Shown here piece after piece: positions 1 through 9,360 of a DNA stretch of 64,000 nucleotides. This DNA is from Oscillatoriales cyanobacterium (GTDB lineage: Bacteria; Cyanobacteriota; Cyanobacteriia; CACIAM-69d): positions 1 through 64,000 of the forward strand of contig RDXB01000079.1 in assembly GCA_004292515.1 (NCBI GenBank). Reading direction: 5' to 3'. A model generated the notes under the pieces. It was not told the DNA's origin. It saw nothing but the letters and a program-made list of their open reading frames with translations, and ran no database searches. Positions within the stretch are counted from its first letter, which is position 1; each line of letters starts with the position of its first letter. The translations under genes and the position numbers were made by a program.

Positions 1-1904
1 CGATCGCGCAGTTCCAAATAAATCAACAGCGCATTGATATCTGCTGGGTTCACACCACCAATTCGAGATGCTTGACCCACCGTCAGGGGACGCACCTTCG
101 CTAGTTTTTCGCGCGATTCCTTCGAGAGAGTTTCGATCGCCTGGTAATCCAAGTTTTCCGGTAGGCGGCGATTTTCTTGGCGGGCGATCGCCTCGATTTG
201 TCGCTGCTGCCGTTGGATATAACCCGAATATTTGATTTCGATTTCCGCCCCTTCCGTTTCGGCGCGATCGAGGTCGGGATTGCCTAGCCCAAACTCCGCC
301 AATTGTGCGTAATGAAATCCCGGCCGCTTCAGCAATTCCGCCAAAGTTACCGAGCCTTTGATCGGGCCACCTGTGGCCGCCACGATCGCCGGAGCGGCCG
401 GGTCGTTTTCCTTAACTCGCGAAGTTTGCAGCCGTTCCTGTTCAGCGGCAATGTTCGCCTGCTTGGTTTGAAACAAATCCCAGCGGCGATCGTCGATTAA
501 GCCAATTTCGCGACCCAAAGGCGTTAACCGGCGATCAGCATTGTCCGATCGCAACAACAGCCGATATTCCGATCGCGAGGTCAGCATTCGATAGGGTTCG
601 CGCAATTCCTTCGTGCACAAATCATCAAGCAGCGTGCCAATGTAGCTGCTTTCACGCGGCAGAATCACGGGCGGTTTTTGTTGAGCCAACCGCGCTGCAT
701 TGATGCCCGCTACTAAGCCTTGGGCCGCCGCTTCTTCGTAACCGGTTGTGCCGTTAATTTGCCCCGCGCAAAACAGTCCTTCCACGGTTTTCGTCATCAT
801 CGTGGGATAGCACTGGGTAGCGGGCAAATAGTCATACTCCACCGCGTAGGCCGGGCGCAACATCGTGCAGTTTTCTAGCCCCGGTAGCGATCGCAACATG
901 GCAATTTGCAACCGTTCTGGCAACCCTGTCGAAAATCCCTGAATGTAGAGTTCGGGTGTTTCGCGTCCTTCTGGTTCAATGAAAATTTGGTGCGATTCCT
1001 TGTCGGCAAATCGCACGATTTTGTCTTCAATGCTGGGGCAATAGCGCGGCCCTTTGGCATCGACCCAGCCACCGTAGACTGGTGATAGATGCAGGTTTTC
1101 TTGGATTAGGCGATGGGTTTCAAGGGTGGTGCGAGTGAGATAACAATTCATTTGATCTCGCTCGATGTGAGCCGCTGGGTCGAAGCTAAACCAGCGGTTG
1201 TCAGGGTCGGGTGGCTGGGGTTCCATTTTGCTGAAATCCACCGATCGCCGATCGACCCGGGCCGGCGTGCCGGTTTTCAGGCGATCGGTCTCGAAACCCA
1301 GCCGTTTCAGGGTGTCCGTCAGCCCCACGGCGGCGAACTCCCCGGCGCGACCGGCGGGCATCGATTTGTTACCCACCCAGATAATCCCGCCCAAAAACGT
1401 GCCCGTGGTCAACACGACCGATCGACAGCGGAACGCCACCCCAAAATAGGTTTCCACGCCGATGATCTCGTCGTTGTTGCCCAAAATCAGATCCGTGACC
1501 ATCCCTTCGCGGATCGTCAAGTTCGGCTGATTTTCCACAATCAGCTTCATTTCCGCCGCATATTCGCGCTTGTCTGTTTGGGCCCGCAGCGCCCAGACCG
1601 CCGGGCCACGCGAGGCATTCAACACCCGCTTTTGTAGATAGGTGCGATCGGCGATTTTGCCAATTTCACCGCCCAGTGCGTCCGCCTCATGGACAAGCTG
1701 CGATTTGGCCGGGCCGCCCACGGCCGGATTGCAGGGCTGCCAGGCAATTTTGTCCAAATTCAGGGTGATCAACAGGGTCTGGCAACCCAACCGGGCCGCC
1801 GCCAAGGCCGCCTCGCAGCCCGCATGGCCGGCTCCCACGACAATCACATCAAAGTCGTCTTGGAAATCGGGTTGAACGGGGCGATCGAGAGCAGCAACAG
1901 TCAT
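1..1904 (-). CDS. mnmG: tRNA uridine-5-carboxymethylaminomethyl modification enzyme MnmG (GidA), 3' end outside window
   Basis: With MnmE this FAD enzyme installs the 5-carboxymethylaminomethyl group on the wobble uridine of certain tRNAs in the cytoplasm. Reading the minus strand from ATG at 1902-1904 gives a dinucleotide-binding motif [10 protein letters not shown] at about residues 24-33, followed by the family-typical [20 protein letters not shown] block. The frame stays open to base 1, about 634 codons, which is nearly the full family length (about 630-640), so only a few C-terminal residues are missing. The last visible stretch, [16 protein letters not shown], is the typical MnmG C-terminus. 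A palindromic repeat copy lies just upstream. Identification is firm; only the stop is unseen. Confidence 0.95.
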   Translation of the reverse strand, partial: MTVAALDRPVQPDFQDDFDVIVVGAGHAGCEAALAAARLGCQTLLITLNLDKIAWQPCNPAVGGPAKSQLVHEADALGGEIGKIADRTYLQKRVLNASRGPAVWALRAQTDKREYAAEMKLIVENQPNLTIREGMVTDLILGNNDEIIGVETYFGVAFRCRSVVLTTGTFLGGIIWVGNKSMPAGRAGEFAAVGLTDTLKRLGFETDRLKTGTPARVDRRSVDFSKMEPQPPDPDNRWFSFDPAAHIERDQMNCYLTRTTLETHRLIQENLHLSPVYGGWVDAKGPRYCPSIEDKIVRFADKESHQIFIEPEGRETPELYIQGFSTGLPERLQIAMLRSLPGLENCTMLRPAYAVEYDYLPATQCYPTMMTKTVEGLFCAGQINGTTGYEEAAAQGLVAGINAARLAQQKPPVILPRESSYIGTLLDDLCTKELREPYRMLTSRSEYRLLLRSDNADRRLTPLGREIGLIDDRRWDLFQTKQANIAAEQERLQTSRVKENDPAAPAIVAATGGPIKGSVTLAELLKRPGFHYAQLAEFGLGNPDLDRAETEGAEIEIKYSGYIQRQQRQIEAIARQENRRLPENLDYQAIETLSKESREKLAKVRPLTVGQASRIGGVNPADINALLIYLELRD

Positions 1905-2216
1905 GGAACCCAGGTGCAATTACGTTGCAGAAAAACGAGTGAAACCGAGGGAATATCGTCATTGCCTAAAATGGGGCTGAAACGGTTGATTGTCCCTGCC
2001 CCCATCGTTGTAACAAGGGGCTTAAGCCCCTTGCTGCCTAACGAGCTGATCCCGGCGGAATCAGGGGTTTGGGCAAAATGACGACAGACCTTACGCCCCT
2101 CAAGTAGAGGCGGTAAGGGCATTTTGACACAATCACCCGGCTTGATCGCGCGGGCAACTAAGCGATCGCCCCGGGAGCTGCTGCATTTTGGGACGATGGA
2201 TTGCAACCCCGATCGA
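1905..2216. repeat. Gap with repeat family A, copy 1
   Basis: This gene-free stretch separates mnmG from the next gene. It holds the perfect 20-bp palindrome CAAGGGGCTTAAGCCCCTTG at 2014-2033, preceded by CTGAAACGGTTGATTGTCCC and followed by CTGATCCCGGCGGAATCAGG. The same core and flanks recur at about 9.4, 13.3 and 53.4 kb, so this is a dispersed repeat. The open frames that cross it on both strands look like shadows. Confidence 0.8.
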
Positions 2217-2534
2217 TTACTCAACCGAAGGCGGGCGATCGGGTTCAAAAACATCGCCAATTTGGCAGTTAGACCAATCAGCAATCAGGCTCTCCGCGCG
2301 ATCGGGATCGGTATAAATCAGCTCCAGCAAGGCCCGAGGATCTTGCCCGATCGAGCGGGCATAGAAGCTCACTTCCGCCATAATCCGGCTTTCGGATTGG
2401 CGCAGGTACATGGCCAAGCAATGTTGGGCTTGGGTTTCGCGGCTGCGTTGCGCCCGAAAAAACGCCAACGCCGACAGCAACCGATCTTCGTAGGGCGCAA
2501 GGGGGCGCAAGGATAGGGGTTCGGGGGCAGTCAT
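2217..2534 (-). CDS. Conserved hypothetical protein, 105 aa
   Basis: No family is recognised. The ATG at 2532-2534 gives a soluble protein of 105 residues ending in TAA at 2217. It is mostly helical in appearance: a segment around residues 15-60 (LLSALAFFRAQRSRETQAQHCLAMYLRQ) is rich in Leu, Ala, Arg and Gln, and the acidic C-terminus reads DVFEPDRPPSVE. No signal peptide, membrane segment or catalytic motif is visible. It lies 29 bp downstream of the CPBP protease gene on the same strand, so the two may be co-transcribed. The longer frame extending to 2750 overlaps the protease gene and is rejected. Confidence 0.65.
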   Translation of the reverse strand: MTAPEPLSLRPLAPYEDRLLSALAFFRAQRSRETQAQHCLAMYLRQSESRIMAEVSFYARSIGQDPRALLELIYTDPDRAESLIADWSNCQIGDVFEPDRPPSVE

Positions 2535-2563
2535 AGATGAGTCATAGATTATGAGGGTACTGT

Positions 2564-3442
2564 TTAGGGATTGCCCTTGATGGGGAAACGACGAGACCAC
2601 CAGCGCAAGCCCCCCAGGACGATCGCCATGAAGCCCAAGCCGGACACGCTGGCGATCGGGTTGCCGCCAATGCCCGTCAGCCAGGCCGGCACGACTCCGG
2701 TGTAGTGGCCCAGGCCGCTGATGCTCAAGACCGTGACGATGCAGACCCAACTGCCATGCATCCCGATCAGCACACCCAGGCTACCCGGCTGGGCCAGCCC
2801 GATCGCCCGAGCCTGCACCATGGTCATGCCCAGCAACCACAAACCCGGCCATTGGGGCCAGGTGGCCAAAATCGCATCCAGGGGTTTCAGAAAATGCAAG
2901 GTGGCAAAAATAGCGCTCGTCCAAGCGGCCGCCTGCTTCAGGGGCATCGATTGGCGAAACTCGGCCAGAAACCAGCCGCGAAAACAGAGTTCTTCGAGAA
3001 AGGCAATGCCCGCCCCGGCCAAAATGCCGTTCAGCCAAGTGGCTAGCCAGTCCGTGGGTTTGGGAGTCCAGGTAAACCAACCCAAACTGGCATAGAGGCC
3101 ATGCAGCAGGCCCAGACTGCTGATCGCCACCCCTGAGCCGATCGCAATGTCGCGCACCATCGCCCAGTTCCAGCACCAGCCATAAGCCACCAAGGGGCGA
3201 TCGATCCCGCGCACACACCGCCCCCAAACCCAAATCGCCGTCAGGATGGATAGGTACAGGGTCAGGACAGCCACCAAGTTGGTGATGTTGTGGCTCCAGC
3301 CCAGGGACAGCACCAGCGGTAAGCAGCCGATCACCGCCACGGGCAGCCACAGCACCAACACCATGCCCAAAAAGGCTGCAACCCGCCAAGGCAACGCCAA
3401 TCCAGCCCACTGGGGTGCAACGGTCAAGAAGCGATCGAGCAT
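2564..3442 (-). CDS. CPBP family intramembrane metalloprotease
   Basis: This multi-pass membrane protein belongs to the CAAX-protease/bacteriocin-processing (Abi) family. The diagnostic motif 1 is EELCFRGW near the middle of the chain, and motif 2 is the His-containing FATLHFLKP about 35 residues later; these supply the glutamates and histidine of the family active site. About seven hydrophobic segments are visible. I chose ATG at 3440-3442 (MLDRFLTV); an in-frame TTG at 3458-3460 would add six residues. The small hypothetical gene follows after 29 bp. The substrate cannot be inferred; cyanobacterial paralogues of this family are numerous and mostly uncharacterised. Confidence 0.88.
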   Translation of the reverse strand: MLDRFLTVAPQWAGLALPWRVAAFLGMVLVLWLPVAVIGCLPLVLSLGWSHNITNLVAVLTLYLSILTAIWVWGRCVRGIDRPLVAYGWCWNWAMVRDIAIGSGVAISSLGLLHGLYASLGWFTWTPKPTDWLATWLNGILAGAGIAFLEELCFRGWFLAEFRQSMPLKQAAAWTSAIFATLHFLKPLDAILATWPQWPGLWLLGMTMVQARAIGLAQPGSLGVLIGMHGSWVCIVTVLSISGLGHYTGVVPAWLTGIGGNPIASVSGLGFMAIVLGGLRWWSRRFPIKGNP

Positions 3443-3625
3443 AAACAGCCATGGCCGCAAACAGAACAGCCTGATATTGCCACCCGATCGCCGCGATCGC
3501 CAAACCCAAAAAGCCTAGAGACAGGGCAACTCCTGGGCCAATCCCCGCAGAATCTCCGCTGCTGGCCAGCCGGGAATGGCAAAATAGGGGGCGCAATTTC
3601 CCGCCACCGGCCTTGGCCGGATGTT

Positions 3626-4342
3626 ATGCAGCTCAAATTTTCCCTCTCGGCCCGCCAACTGTTGAGGCTGTTGCTGGCCGGCGTTGTGTTGCTGGCGGCC
3701 GCGGGCACGGCGGTGCAGGTGGCCAAATACGGGTTTCAGTATCGCGAGGGTTGGACGCGCCTGTGGAATCTCGATCGGGAATATAACCTGCCGTCGTTGT
3801 TTTCCACCCTGTTGTTGGCGGGTTGTGCGGTGTTGCTGCGGGCGATCGCCCAACGAGCTGCGGCCATGGGCGATCGCTGGCTCTATTCCTGGCGCTTGTT
3901 GAGTCTGATTTTTGCGGGTTTGGCCCTCGATGAATGGTTTAGCATCCATGAAATTTTGATCATTCCCGACCTGGCTAAGTGGGCGAATTTACCGGGATTT
4001 TTAAAGCAAATTTGGGTGATTCCGGCGGCGATTTTGGTGACCTTGGGTGCTTGGAAGTTTTGGCCCTTTTGGCGACATTTACCCCCGAAGTTGCGGGGGC
4101 GATCGCTGATTGCGGGCGTAACCTACGTTTCCGGGGCCTTGCTGATGGAAATGGTCGGGGGAATCTATTCCGAGATTGATGGCCAACAGAACTTAACCTA
4201 TGCCTTGCTAACGGTGGTGGAAGAAGTGGCGGAAATGCTGGGAACCACGCTGTTTTTCTGGGCGCTGCTGGTGCATTTGGGATCTTGGTCGGGGCAGTTG
4301 TCGATCGCCTTGGAGCTGGGCGATCGCCCGATGCAGCCATGA
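3626..4342 (+). CDS. Multi-pass membrane protein of unknown function, coupled to a glycosyltransferase
   Basis: The protein has 238 residues with about six to seven hydrophobic helices and a basic N-terminus (MQLKFSLSARQ). Conserved-looking polar residues sit inside or next to the helices: LALDEWFSIHE in the first half, GALLMEMVGG, and VVEEVAEMLG near the end. This Asp/Glu/His pattern in membrane helices could mean enzymatic or metal-binding activity, but no named family is recognised with certainty. Its TGA overlaps the ATG of the glycosyltransferase gene by four bases (ATGA), so the two are translationally coupled and probably work in the same envelope or lipid-linked glycan process. That link is inference. 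Confidence 0.75.
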   Translation: MQLKFSLSARQLLRLLLAGVVLLAAAGTAVQVAKYGFQYREGWTRLWNLDREYNLPSLFSTLLLAGCAVLLRAIAQRAAAMGDRWLYSWRLLSLIFAGLALDEWFSIHEILIIPDLAKWANLPGFLKQIWVIPAAILVTLGAWKFWPFWRHLPPKLRGRSLIAGVTYVSGALLMEMVGGIYSEIDGQQNLTYALLTVVEEVAEMLGTTLFFWALLVHLGSWSGQLSIALELGDRPMQP

Positions 4343-6123
4343 AGCGACTTGTGCAATCGGCGATCGGCCCCTTGGTGGGTTGGACGGCCCTGGGGGCGGC
4401 CTTGCGGTGCGTCAACCTGGGAGGTAAGCCGCCTTCGAGCATTGAAGTGGCTTCGATCGGCTTTGGCTTGGGCCAGAGTTTTGATAATTTACCGCTCGAT
4501 CGCCTGACCACGGTTACAGCTCTGCTGGCCCCCCTGCGTGTGAATTCGCAATTAGGCATCGATCAAACCGTGGCGCGCCTGGCCAGCCAAAGCACCCACC
4601 CGCCGTTCTTTTTTGTGCTGATGCATGGTTGGTTGCAATGGCTGACCCCGGCCGGTGGCTTGGTGGACTTGGCCCAGGCGCGGCTGTTGAGTGTGGGGTT
4701 TGGGGTGCTGGCGATTCCGCTGGGATTTTGGCTGGCAAGCTGGCTGGCTCCGGTGCTATGGCCCACAACTGATCGCCTGATCGCCCAAGTCCAAACCGAG
4801 CGGCGCTGGCTGGCTCACGGGGTGGCGGCGGTGTTGGCCCTATCGCCCTATGGCGTGGCGATCGCCCAGGAAGCACGACACTACACCTTGGCGGTGTTGT
4901 GGGCGATCGGCACTTGGGCCGCCACGATCGCCGCCGCCCGCCGCCTGCACCAAGGCCAATCCCCCGGCGGTTGGTTGGGTCTGGGTTGGGTGCTGGGCAA
5001 CGGGCTGGCCTTGGCAACTCACTACTTTTCCTTGCTGGGGATTGCTTCCCAAGGCGCGGCGATCGGGCTGGTGGCGATCGCCCAGGGCCGCACCCAAGGT
5101 TGGGCCGTGTTGCAGGGGCGATCGTGGCGACAGATGGGCTGGATCGCTCTGGCTCAGGTGGCCGTGGTGGCTGCTTGGTTGCCCGCGATCGCCGGTACTT
5201 CCGATAGCGAACTGACGGCTTGGATTCGCGAGGACTTGGCCCCCACGGAATGGCTGTTGCCGCCGTTGCGCCTGATGGTCTGGCTGGTGACGATGCTGCT
5301 GCTGTTGCCCGTGGAAAACCAGCCGATCGCCGTGATCGTGGCCAGTGCGATCGGGCTAGTGGCGTTGGTGATTTTGGCCGTGCGGGCGATCGGCCCCATT
5401 TGGTGGGCCGAGCGTCGGCGATCGGATGAGGCGGGATTGATTTGGCGAACGTTGGCGATCGGGGCGATCGGGCCGCTGCTGTTGATGTTGGGGTTGATCT
5501 ACAGCGGCAAGGGCGATCTGAGCGTGGCCCCGCGCTACCAGTTTGTGCATTTCCCGTTGGTAGTCCTGGGCATGGGCTTGGCCCTGGGGCTGGGGGCGGC
5601 CCAGCGCCGCTCGGTGACGATTAGGCGTTGGCAGGCTTCGGGGCGGGCGATCGCGCTGCTGTTATTGGTGGCCAGTTTGGTGGGCAGCCTGTGCGTGGCG
5701 GGGAATGTGGGGTTTCAGAAATCGCGCCAAGTCGATCGGCTTTGGGATTGGGTGGAGGCGCGATCGACCGATCCTGCGCTGTTGGTAACGGAAATCGAAA
5801 CCTTCGCGGAAGTTCGCAGCACGGTAGCGATCGCCTACGAATGGCAACGCCGTCGCGATCGACCGCCGGTAATTACCCGGCCGGCGCGTCCTCAATTTCC
5901 GCCTCAGTTTTTGATGTTGCGGCAAACCAGCGATCGCGCCGACCCAGCAGCACCCTTAGCGATCGTCCTCGGTCAATTGCCTCAACCGTTAGATCTTTGG
6001 GTGATTGATTTTTCACCCCAGCTCAATCTAGAGGCGATCGGCTGTCCTCGGATTCAAGAACCGCGCCCCAAAACCGGCTACCGATTGCGCCACTACCGCT
6101 GCACCCAACCGGACGCTTCCTAG
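4339..6123 (+). CDS. GT39-like membrane glycosyltransferase
   Basis: This 594-residue integral membrane protein resembles dolichyl/undecaprenyl-phosphate-sugar glycosyltransferases of the GT39/ArnT/PMT superfamily. The N-terminal loop reads KPPSSIEVASIGFG, where an acidic residue sits at the place of the catalytic Asp/Glu, followed by a loop with HPPFFFVLMHGWLQWL as in cyanobacterial homologues. About ten hydrophobic helices follow, then a soluble C-terminal tail. I chose ATG 4339-4341 because it overlaps the upstream stop as ATGA and leads directly into MKRLVQSAIG; the frame extends further upstream only inside the preceding gene. The stop TAG lies in the palindrome CCTAGG, shared with the convergent ABC gene. 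Sugar and acceptor are unknown. Confidence 0.85.
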   Translation: MKRLVQSAIGPLVGWTALGAALRCVNLGGKPPSSIEVASIGFGLGQSFDNLPLDRLTTVTALLAPLRVNSQLGIDQTVARLASQSTHPPFFFVLMHGWLQWLTPAGGLVDLAQARLLSVGFGVLAIPLGFWLASWLAPVLWPTTDRLIAQVQTERRWLAHGVAAVLALSPYGVAIAQEARHYTLAVLWAIGTWAATIAAARRLHQGQSPGGWLGLGWVLGNGLALATHYFSLLGIASQGAAIGLVAIAQGRTQGWAVLQGRSWRQMGWIALAQVAVVAAWLPAIAGTSDSELTAWIREDLAPTEWLLPPLRLMVWLVTMLLLLPVENQPIAVIVASAIGLVALVILAVRAIGPIWWAERRRSDEAGLIWRTLAIGAIGPLLLMLGLIYSGKGDLSVAPRYQFVHFPLVVLGMGLALGLGAAQRRSVTIRRWQASGRAIALLLLVASLVGSLCVAGNVGFQKSRQVDRLWDWVEARSTDPALLVTEIETFAEVRSTVAIAYEWQRRRDRPPVITRPARPQFPPQFLMLRQTSDRADPAAPLAIVLGQLPQPLDLWVIDFSPQLNLEAIGCPRIQEPRPKTGYRLRHYRCTQPDAS

Positions 6124-6884
6124 GCCAGACCGGCGACTTGGCCCAAGTCGTGGGGATCGAGGCGATCGTGTAGCACATTGCCATCGCGGAACCAAACCAC
6201 CCGGTTCGTGCGCCGGGCCACCTCCGGCTCGTGAGTCACCATCACCACCGTCATGCCGCCCCGGTTCAGCTCCTCAAAAATATCCAGCACTTCTTGGGTG
6301 GTCTTTGTGTCCAGCGCGCCGGTTGGTTCATCCGCCAACAACAGAATCGGCCGGTTGACGATCGCCCGGGCGATCGCCACCCGTTGTTGTTGCCCCCCCG
6401 AGAGCTGGCTGGGCCGGTTGTTGATTCGGTTGCTGAGGCCCACCCGATCGAGCGCCACCAAGGCCCGCTTCCGCCGCTCACCACCGGGGATACCCGCATA
6501 GACCATCGGCAACATCACATTTTCCAAGGCACTGAGCTGGGGCAACAGATGAAACTGCTGAAACACAAAGCCCAATTTGCGATTGCGCACCGTCGCTAGG
6601 GCCGTTTCATCGAGATCCGCCACATCAATCCCATCGAGGCGATAGCGGCCGGCCGTGGGGCGATCGAGGCAACCAATCACGTTCATCATGGTGGACTTGC
6701 CCGAGCCAGACGCGCCCATGATCGAGCAATATTCCCCGCGCTCCACCGCCAAATCCACCCCATCGAGGGCGCGCACTTCGGTGTTACCCATGCCGTAGAT
6801 TTTGGCAATACCTGAAAGCTGAATCACCAGCGGTTGGGTGGTTACAGCCGCATCCTGACCGGAATCAACAAGTGCGATCGACAT
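6120..6884 (-). CDS. ABC transporter ATP-binding protein, MacB/LolD/DevA-like
   Basis: The protein has all motifs of an active ABC ATPase: Walker [11 protein letters not shown]-loop FVFQQFHLL, signature LSGGQQQR, Walker [14 protein letters not shown] and H-loop MVTHE. The [14 protein letters not shown] segment and overall length (about 254 aa) match the MacB/LolD/DevA branch, which powers FtsX-type permeases that export lipoproteins, peptides or glycolipids. I chose ATG 6882-6884 (MSIALVDS); TTG at 6903-6905 is the alternative. No permease or membrane-fusion gene lies next to it here, so the partner must be elsewhere. The stop codon overlaps that of the convergent glycosyltransferase gene. 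Confidence 0.92.
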   Translation of the reverse strand: MSIALVDSGQDAAVTTQPLVIQLSGIAKIYGMGNTEVRALDGVDLAVERGEYCSIMGASGSGKSTMMNVIGCLDRPTAGRYRLDGIDVADLDETALATVRNRKLGFVFQQFHLLPQLSALENVMLPMVYAGIPGGERRKRALVALDRVGLSNRINNRPSQLSGGQQQRVAIARAIVNRPILLLADEPTGALDTKTTQEVLDIFEELNRGGMTVVMVTHEPEVARRTNRVVWFRDGNVLHDRLDPHDLGQVAGLA

Positions 6885-7113
6885 AGGACGGTATGGGGCG
6901 GTCAAATGGCTAGCTAACGAGGGGCAACGGTTGGGTCAAAGCGGATAAGCGCACCTACGATCCATTTTAGAAGCCGGCATCCCGACTGGTTGGCTCCTGG
7001 GTTGGCCAGCTGCTTGGATCACCTTGCTTGGGATATACCCGATATGGAACTGCCCAATCATGGGATGACCAAGATCCAGAGTCCCATGCTGAACGCCTGA
7101 TGGAGGAAGCTGC

Positions 7114-7470
7114 ATGACCACCAACAACTCGGGGCGATCGCCGACAGAAAACACCATTACCCTGCGCACCTCAACCAAGCATCGGTTGCTGGCTCGGGGC
7201 ATCGTGCTGCTGTTGCTCACGGGCCTCGGTAGCTATGCCTTTTTGCAGGAGTCCCAGCGTCAATATCAACGGGGCCAAACCCTCACGCCCGCAGCCTACA
7301 ACGATCGCTATGAAGCCTATCGCGCTAGTTTGCTCTCCAAAAAAATCATGCTGGACTACCCACCGCTGACGGTGGTGGCGACGGGGTTGGTGGTGTTGGG
7401 GATTGTCGGCAGCTATGAGCTGCTGGTGTTGGGGATTAGCTTGCTGATTGGTCGTTTTTGGCGCACCTAG
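7114..7470 (+). CDS. Small hypothetical membrane protein, two TM helices
   Basis: The gene encodes 118 residues and has a good ribosome-binding site, GGAGGA, about 7 nt before ATG. The N-terminal 25 residues are polar, then come one helix (ARGIVLLLLTGLGSYAFLQ), a polar loop of about 60 residues (QRQYQRGQTLTPAAYNDRYEAYRAS), and a second strongly hydrophobic C-terminal region (LTVVATGLVVLGIVGSYELLVLGISLLIG) that could be one long or two short helices. No family is recognised. It stands alone between the ABC gene, which is divergent, and trpG, which follows after about 150 bp. Confidence 0.65.
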   Translation: MTTNNSGRSPTENTITLRTSTKHRLLARGIVLLLLTGLGSYAFLQESQRQYQRGQTLTPAAYNDRYEAYRASLLSKKIMLDYPPLTVVATGLVVLGIVGSYELLVLGISLLIGRFWRT

Positions 7471-7624
7471 GCCAGCGGACTCCTCAGGGGGTGACGATCG
7501 GGGAATTTTTAGGCCCCGGTTGGGCCGATCTGGGACAGATATACCGATATATTGAATCGCGAGACCCCGATCGCCGATCGCCCGATCGCCGCTGGGTTGG
7601 CCGCCGCCCTTCCGACTACCCGCC

Positions 7625-8233
7625 ATGACCGTCCTTGTCATCGACAACTACGACAGCTTTACCTACAACCTCGTGCAGTATTTTGGTGAATTGGGGCAAA
7701 CCCACCCGATCGCCCGTGACATCCGCGTGTTTCGCAACGACAAAATCAGCCTCGACGAAATTCGCGCCCTGAACCCCGACGGGATCACGATTTCACCCGG
7801 CCCCGGCAATCCTGATGAGGCAGGCATTTCCCTCGACATCATTCGCGAATTGGGGCCCACCTTGCCGGTGCTGGGCGTGTGTTTGGGTCACCAAAGCATC
7901 GGGCAAGTGTTTGGCGGCAAAGTGGTGCGCGCCCCGGAACTGATGCATGGCAAGACTTCCCCGATCGAGCATCGAGGGATCGGGGTTTTTCAAGGGATCG
8001 AATCGCCCATGACCGCGACTCGCTATCATAGTCTGGTCATTGAGCGGGAGAGTTGCCCAGAGCAGCTCGAAATTACGGCTTGGGTCGCCGATGGCACAAT
8101 CATGGGCGTGCGACACCGCGACTATCCGCATATCGAGGGCGTGCAGTTTCACCCCGAGAGCATTTTGACGGCGGCTGGCAAGCAGTTGTTAGCCAACTGG
8201 CTGACGGCGGTGGCGGCGTTTCAGCAAGGGTAA
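7625..8233 (+). CDS. trpG: Anthranilate/aminodeoxychorismate synthase glutaminase subunit (TrpG/PabA)
   Basis: This class I glutamine amidotransferase releases ammonia from glutamine for the chorismate-using partner TrpE or PabB, in tryptophan or folate synthesis. It starts with the family signature [22 protein letters not shown]. The nucleophile Cys86 lies in GVCLGHQ, and His176 and Glu178 in FHPES complete the catalytic triad. [11 protein letters not shown] supplies the oxyanion-hole region. The length (202 aa) is normal for a stand-alone subunit. As in many cyanobacteria, one amidotransferase may serve both TrpE and PabB; no partner gene is adjacent. The assignment of superfamily and role is secure, the choice between TrpG and PabA less so. 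Confidence 0.93.
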   Translation: MTVLVIDNYDSFTYNLVQYFGELGQTHPIARDIRVFRNDKISLDEIRALNPDGITISPGPGNPDEAGISLDIIRELGPTLPVLGVCLGHQSIGQVFGGKVVRAPELMHGKTSPIEHRGIGVFQGIESPMTATRYHSLVIERESCPEQLEITAWVADGTIMGVRHRDYPHIEGVQFHPESILTAAGKQLLANWLTAVAAFQQG

Positions 8234-8423
8234 TCGGCGATGAATAAACGTGCTGCGATCGCCCTGCAAACTAATCTAGCGTCTCCATGCCAGTGCGTTG
8301 GGTGAGGCAACAAACGACTCGGCTCGGTGCGATCGCCCAGCTAGACCGGCGTTTAACCCAGACCAGCGTTCAACCCAGACCTAACAGATCCCCATTCCCC
8401 ATTGTCAAGACGGTGTGAAGGCT

Positions 8424-9188
8424 ATGAATCGGCGGCAGATCCTGCGATATGGCGTGATGAGTACGGGGGCAGCGCTCGCAAGTGCGATCGTGGGGCGGGC
8501 AACCGCGGCCCAGGCTGCTGATGGGTTGACCATCCAGGCGCTGGGCCATACCTGCTTTGCCTTTACGGGCGGCGGCCTGCGCGTCCTCAGTAATCCTTTC
8601 AATTCGTTGGGCTGCACGGCTGGCTATCGGCCTCCCAACTTTGCTGCTGACCTAGTGACCATCAGTAGCCAACTACTGGATGAAGGGTTTGTGACCAATC
8701 TGCCGGGTAATCCGAGTCTGCTGTTTGAGCCAGGGACTTTTGATTTCAAGGGTGTGCAGTTCCAAGGGATTCGCACTGCCCACGATCGCCTGGGTGGCAA
8801 GCGCTTTGGTAACAATGTCGTGTGGCGCTGGAAGCAAGGCGGCGTTTCGGTTTTGCATATGGGTGGCATTGCCTCGCCCTTGGGGGTTGAGGAGAAGATT
8901 TTGATGGGCCGCCCAGATGTGGCAATTATTCCTGTGGGCGGTGGCCCCAAGGCCTACAACCCCGAAGAGGCCAAACGGGCGATCGAATCTCTCCAACCCA
9001 AAATCGTAATCCCCAGCCAGTACCGCACCCCTGCCGCCAGCCAGCAGTGCGACCTTGAGGCGATCGATTCATTCTTGAGCCTGATGAGCGGTTACGACAT
9101 CAAAACCCTCAGCAACACCATGACCGTCCGCCCCGACAACCTACCGGCGAAGGGAACTCTGGTGCGAGTGCTCAACTCCGCTACCTAG
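8424..9188 (+). CDS. Metallo-beta-lactamase-fold protein with signal peptide and degenerate metal site
   Basis: ATG 8424-8426 gives 254 residues. The N-terminus MNRRQILRYGVMSTGAALASAIVG has a twin Arg followed by a hydrophobic core and Ala-rich cleavage region, so it looks like a Tat or Sec signal peptide. The mature part resembles the UPF0173-like branch of the MBL fold: LGHTCFAF, then LSNPF, TAHD, LHMGGI and VAIIPVGGG. However, where active members carry the HxHxDH motif this one has VTISSQLLDEG, and the later His-Thr-Gly-Asp type motif reads LHMGGI. It may therefore be a pseudo-enzyme or bind metal differently. It is probably periplasmic or lumenal. An upstream GTG at 8415 is an alternative start. 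Confidence 0.82.
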   Translation: MNRRQILRYGVMSTGAALASAIVGRATAAQAADGLTIQALGHTCFAFTGGGLRVLSNPFNSLGCTAGYRPPNFAADLVTISSQLLDEGFVTNLPGNPSLLFEPGTFDFKGVQFQGIRTAHDRLGGKRFGNNVVWRWKQGGVSVLHMGGIASPLGVEEKILMGRPDVAIIPVGGGPKAYNPEEAKRAIESLQPKIVIPSQYRTPAASQQCDLEAIDSFLSLMSGYDIKTLSNTMTVRPDNLPAKGTLVRVLNSAT

Positions 9189-9192
9189 AATT

Positions 9193-9277
9193 AGTAGGTT
9201 GGGTTGAGGCACGAAACCCAACACCAGTAGACTTCGCATTGATCGCGTTGGGTTTCGCAAGCTCTACCCAACCTACT
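9193..9277. repeat. Cyanobacterial hairpin repeat (GTAGGTTGGGT type)
   Basis: The arms AGTAGGTTGGGT (9193-9204) and ACCCAACCTACT (9266-9277) are a perfect 12-bp inverted repeat. Inside them CGAAACCCAAC (9212-9222) and GTTGGGTTTCG (9247-9257) form a second perfect 11-bp inverted repeat, so transcripts could fold into a long nested hairpin. Similar GTAGGTTGGGTTGAGG elements are widespread in cyanobacterial intergenic DNA. It starts four bases after the stop of the MBL-fold gene and could double as its transcription end. Confidence 0.85.
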
Positions 9278-9360
9278 GGTTAACAGCCCAACTTATTTTT
9301 CTAGTTACGCTACTAGGTCTGCCTAGGGATGATCAGTTCTAGGGAGACTTGTCATTTTCT

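Noticed and set aside
2217-2750. Longer version of the 105-aa hypothetical gene starting at 2750
   Set aside because: The extra N-terminus overlaps the CPBP protease coding region on the same strand and lacks coding character; ATG at 2534 is better.
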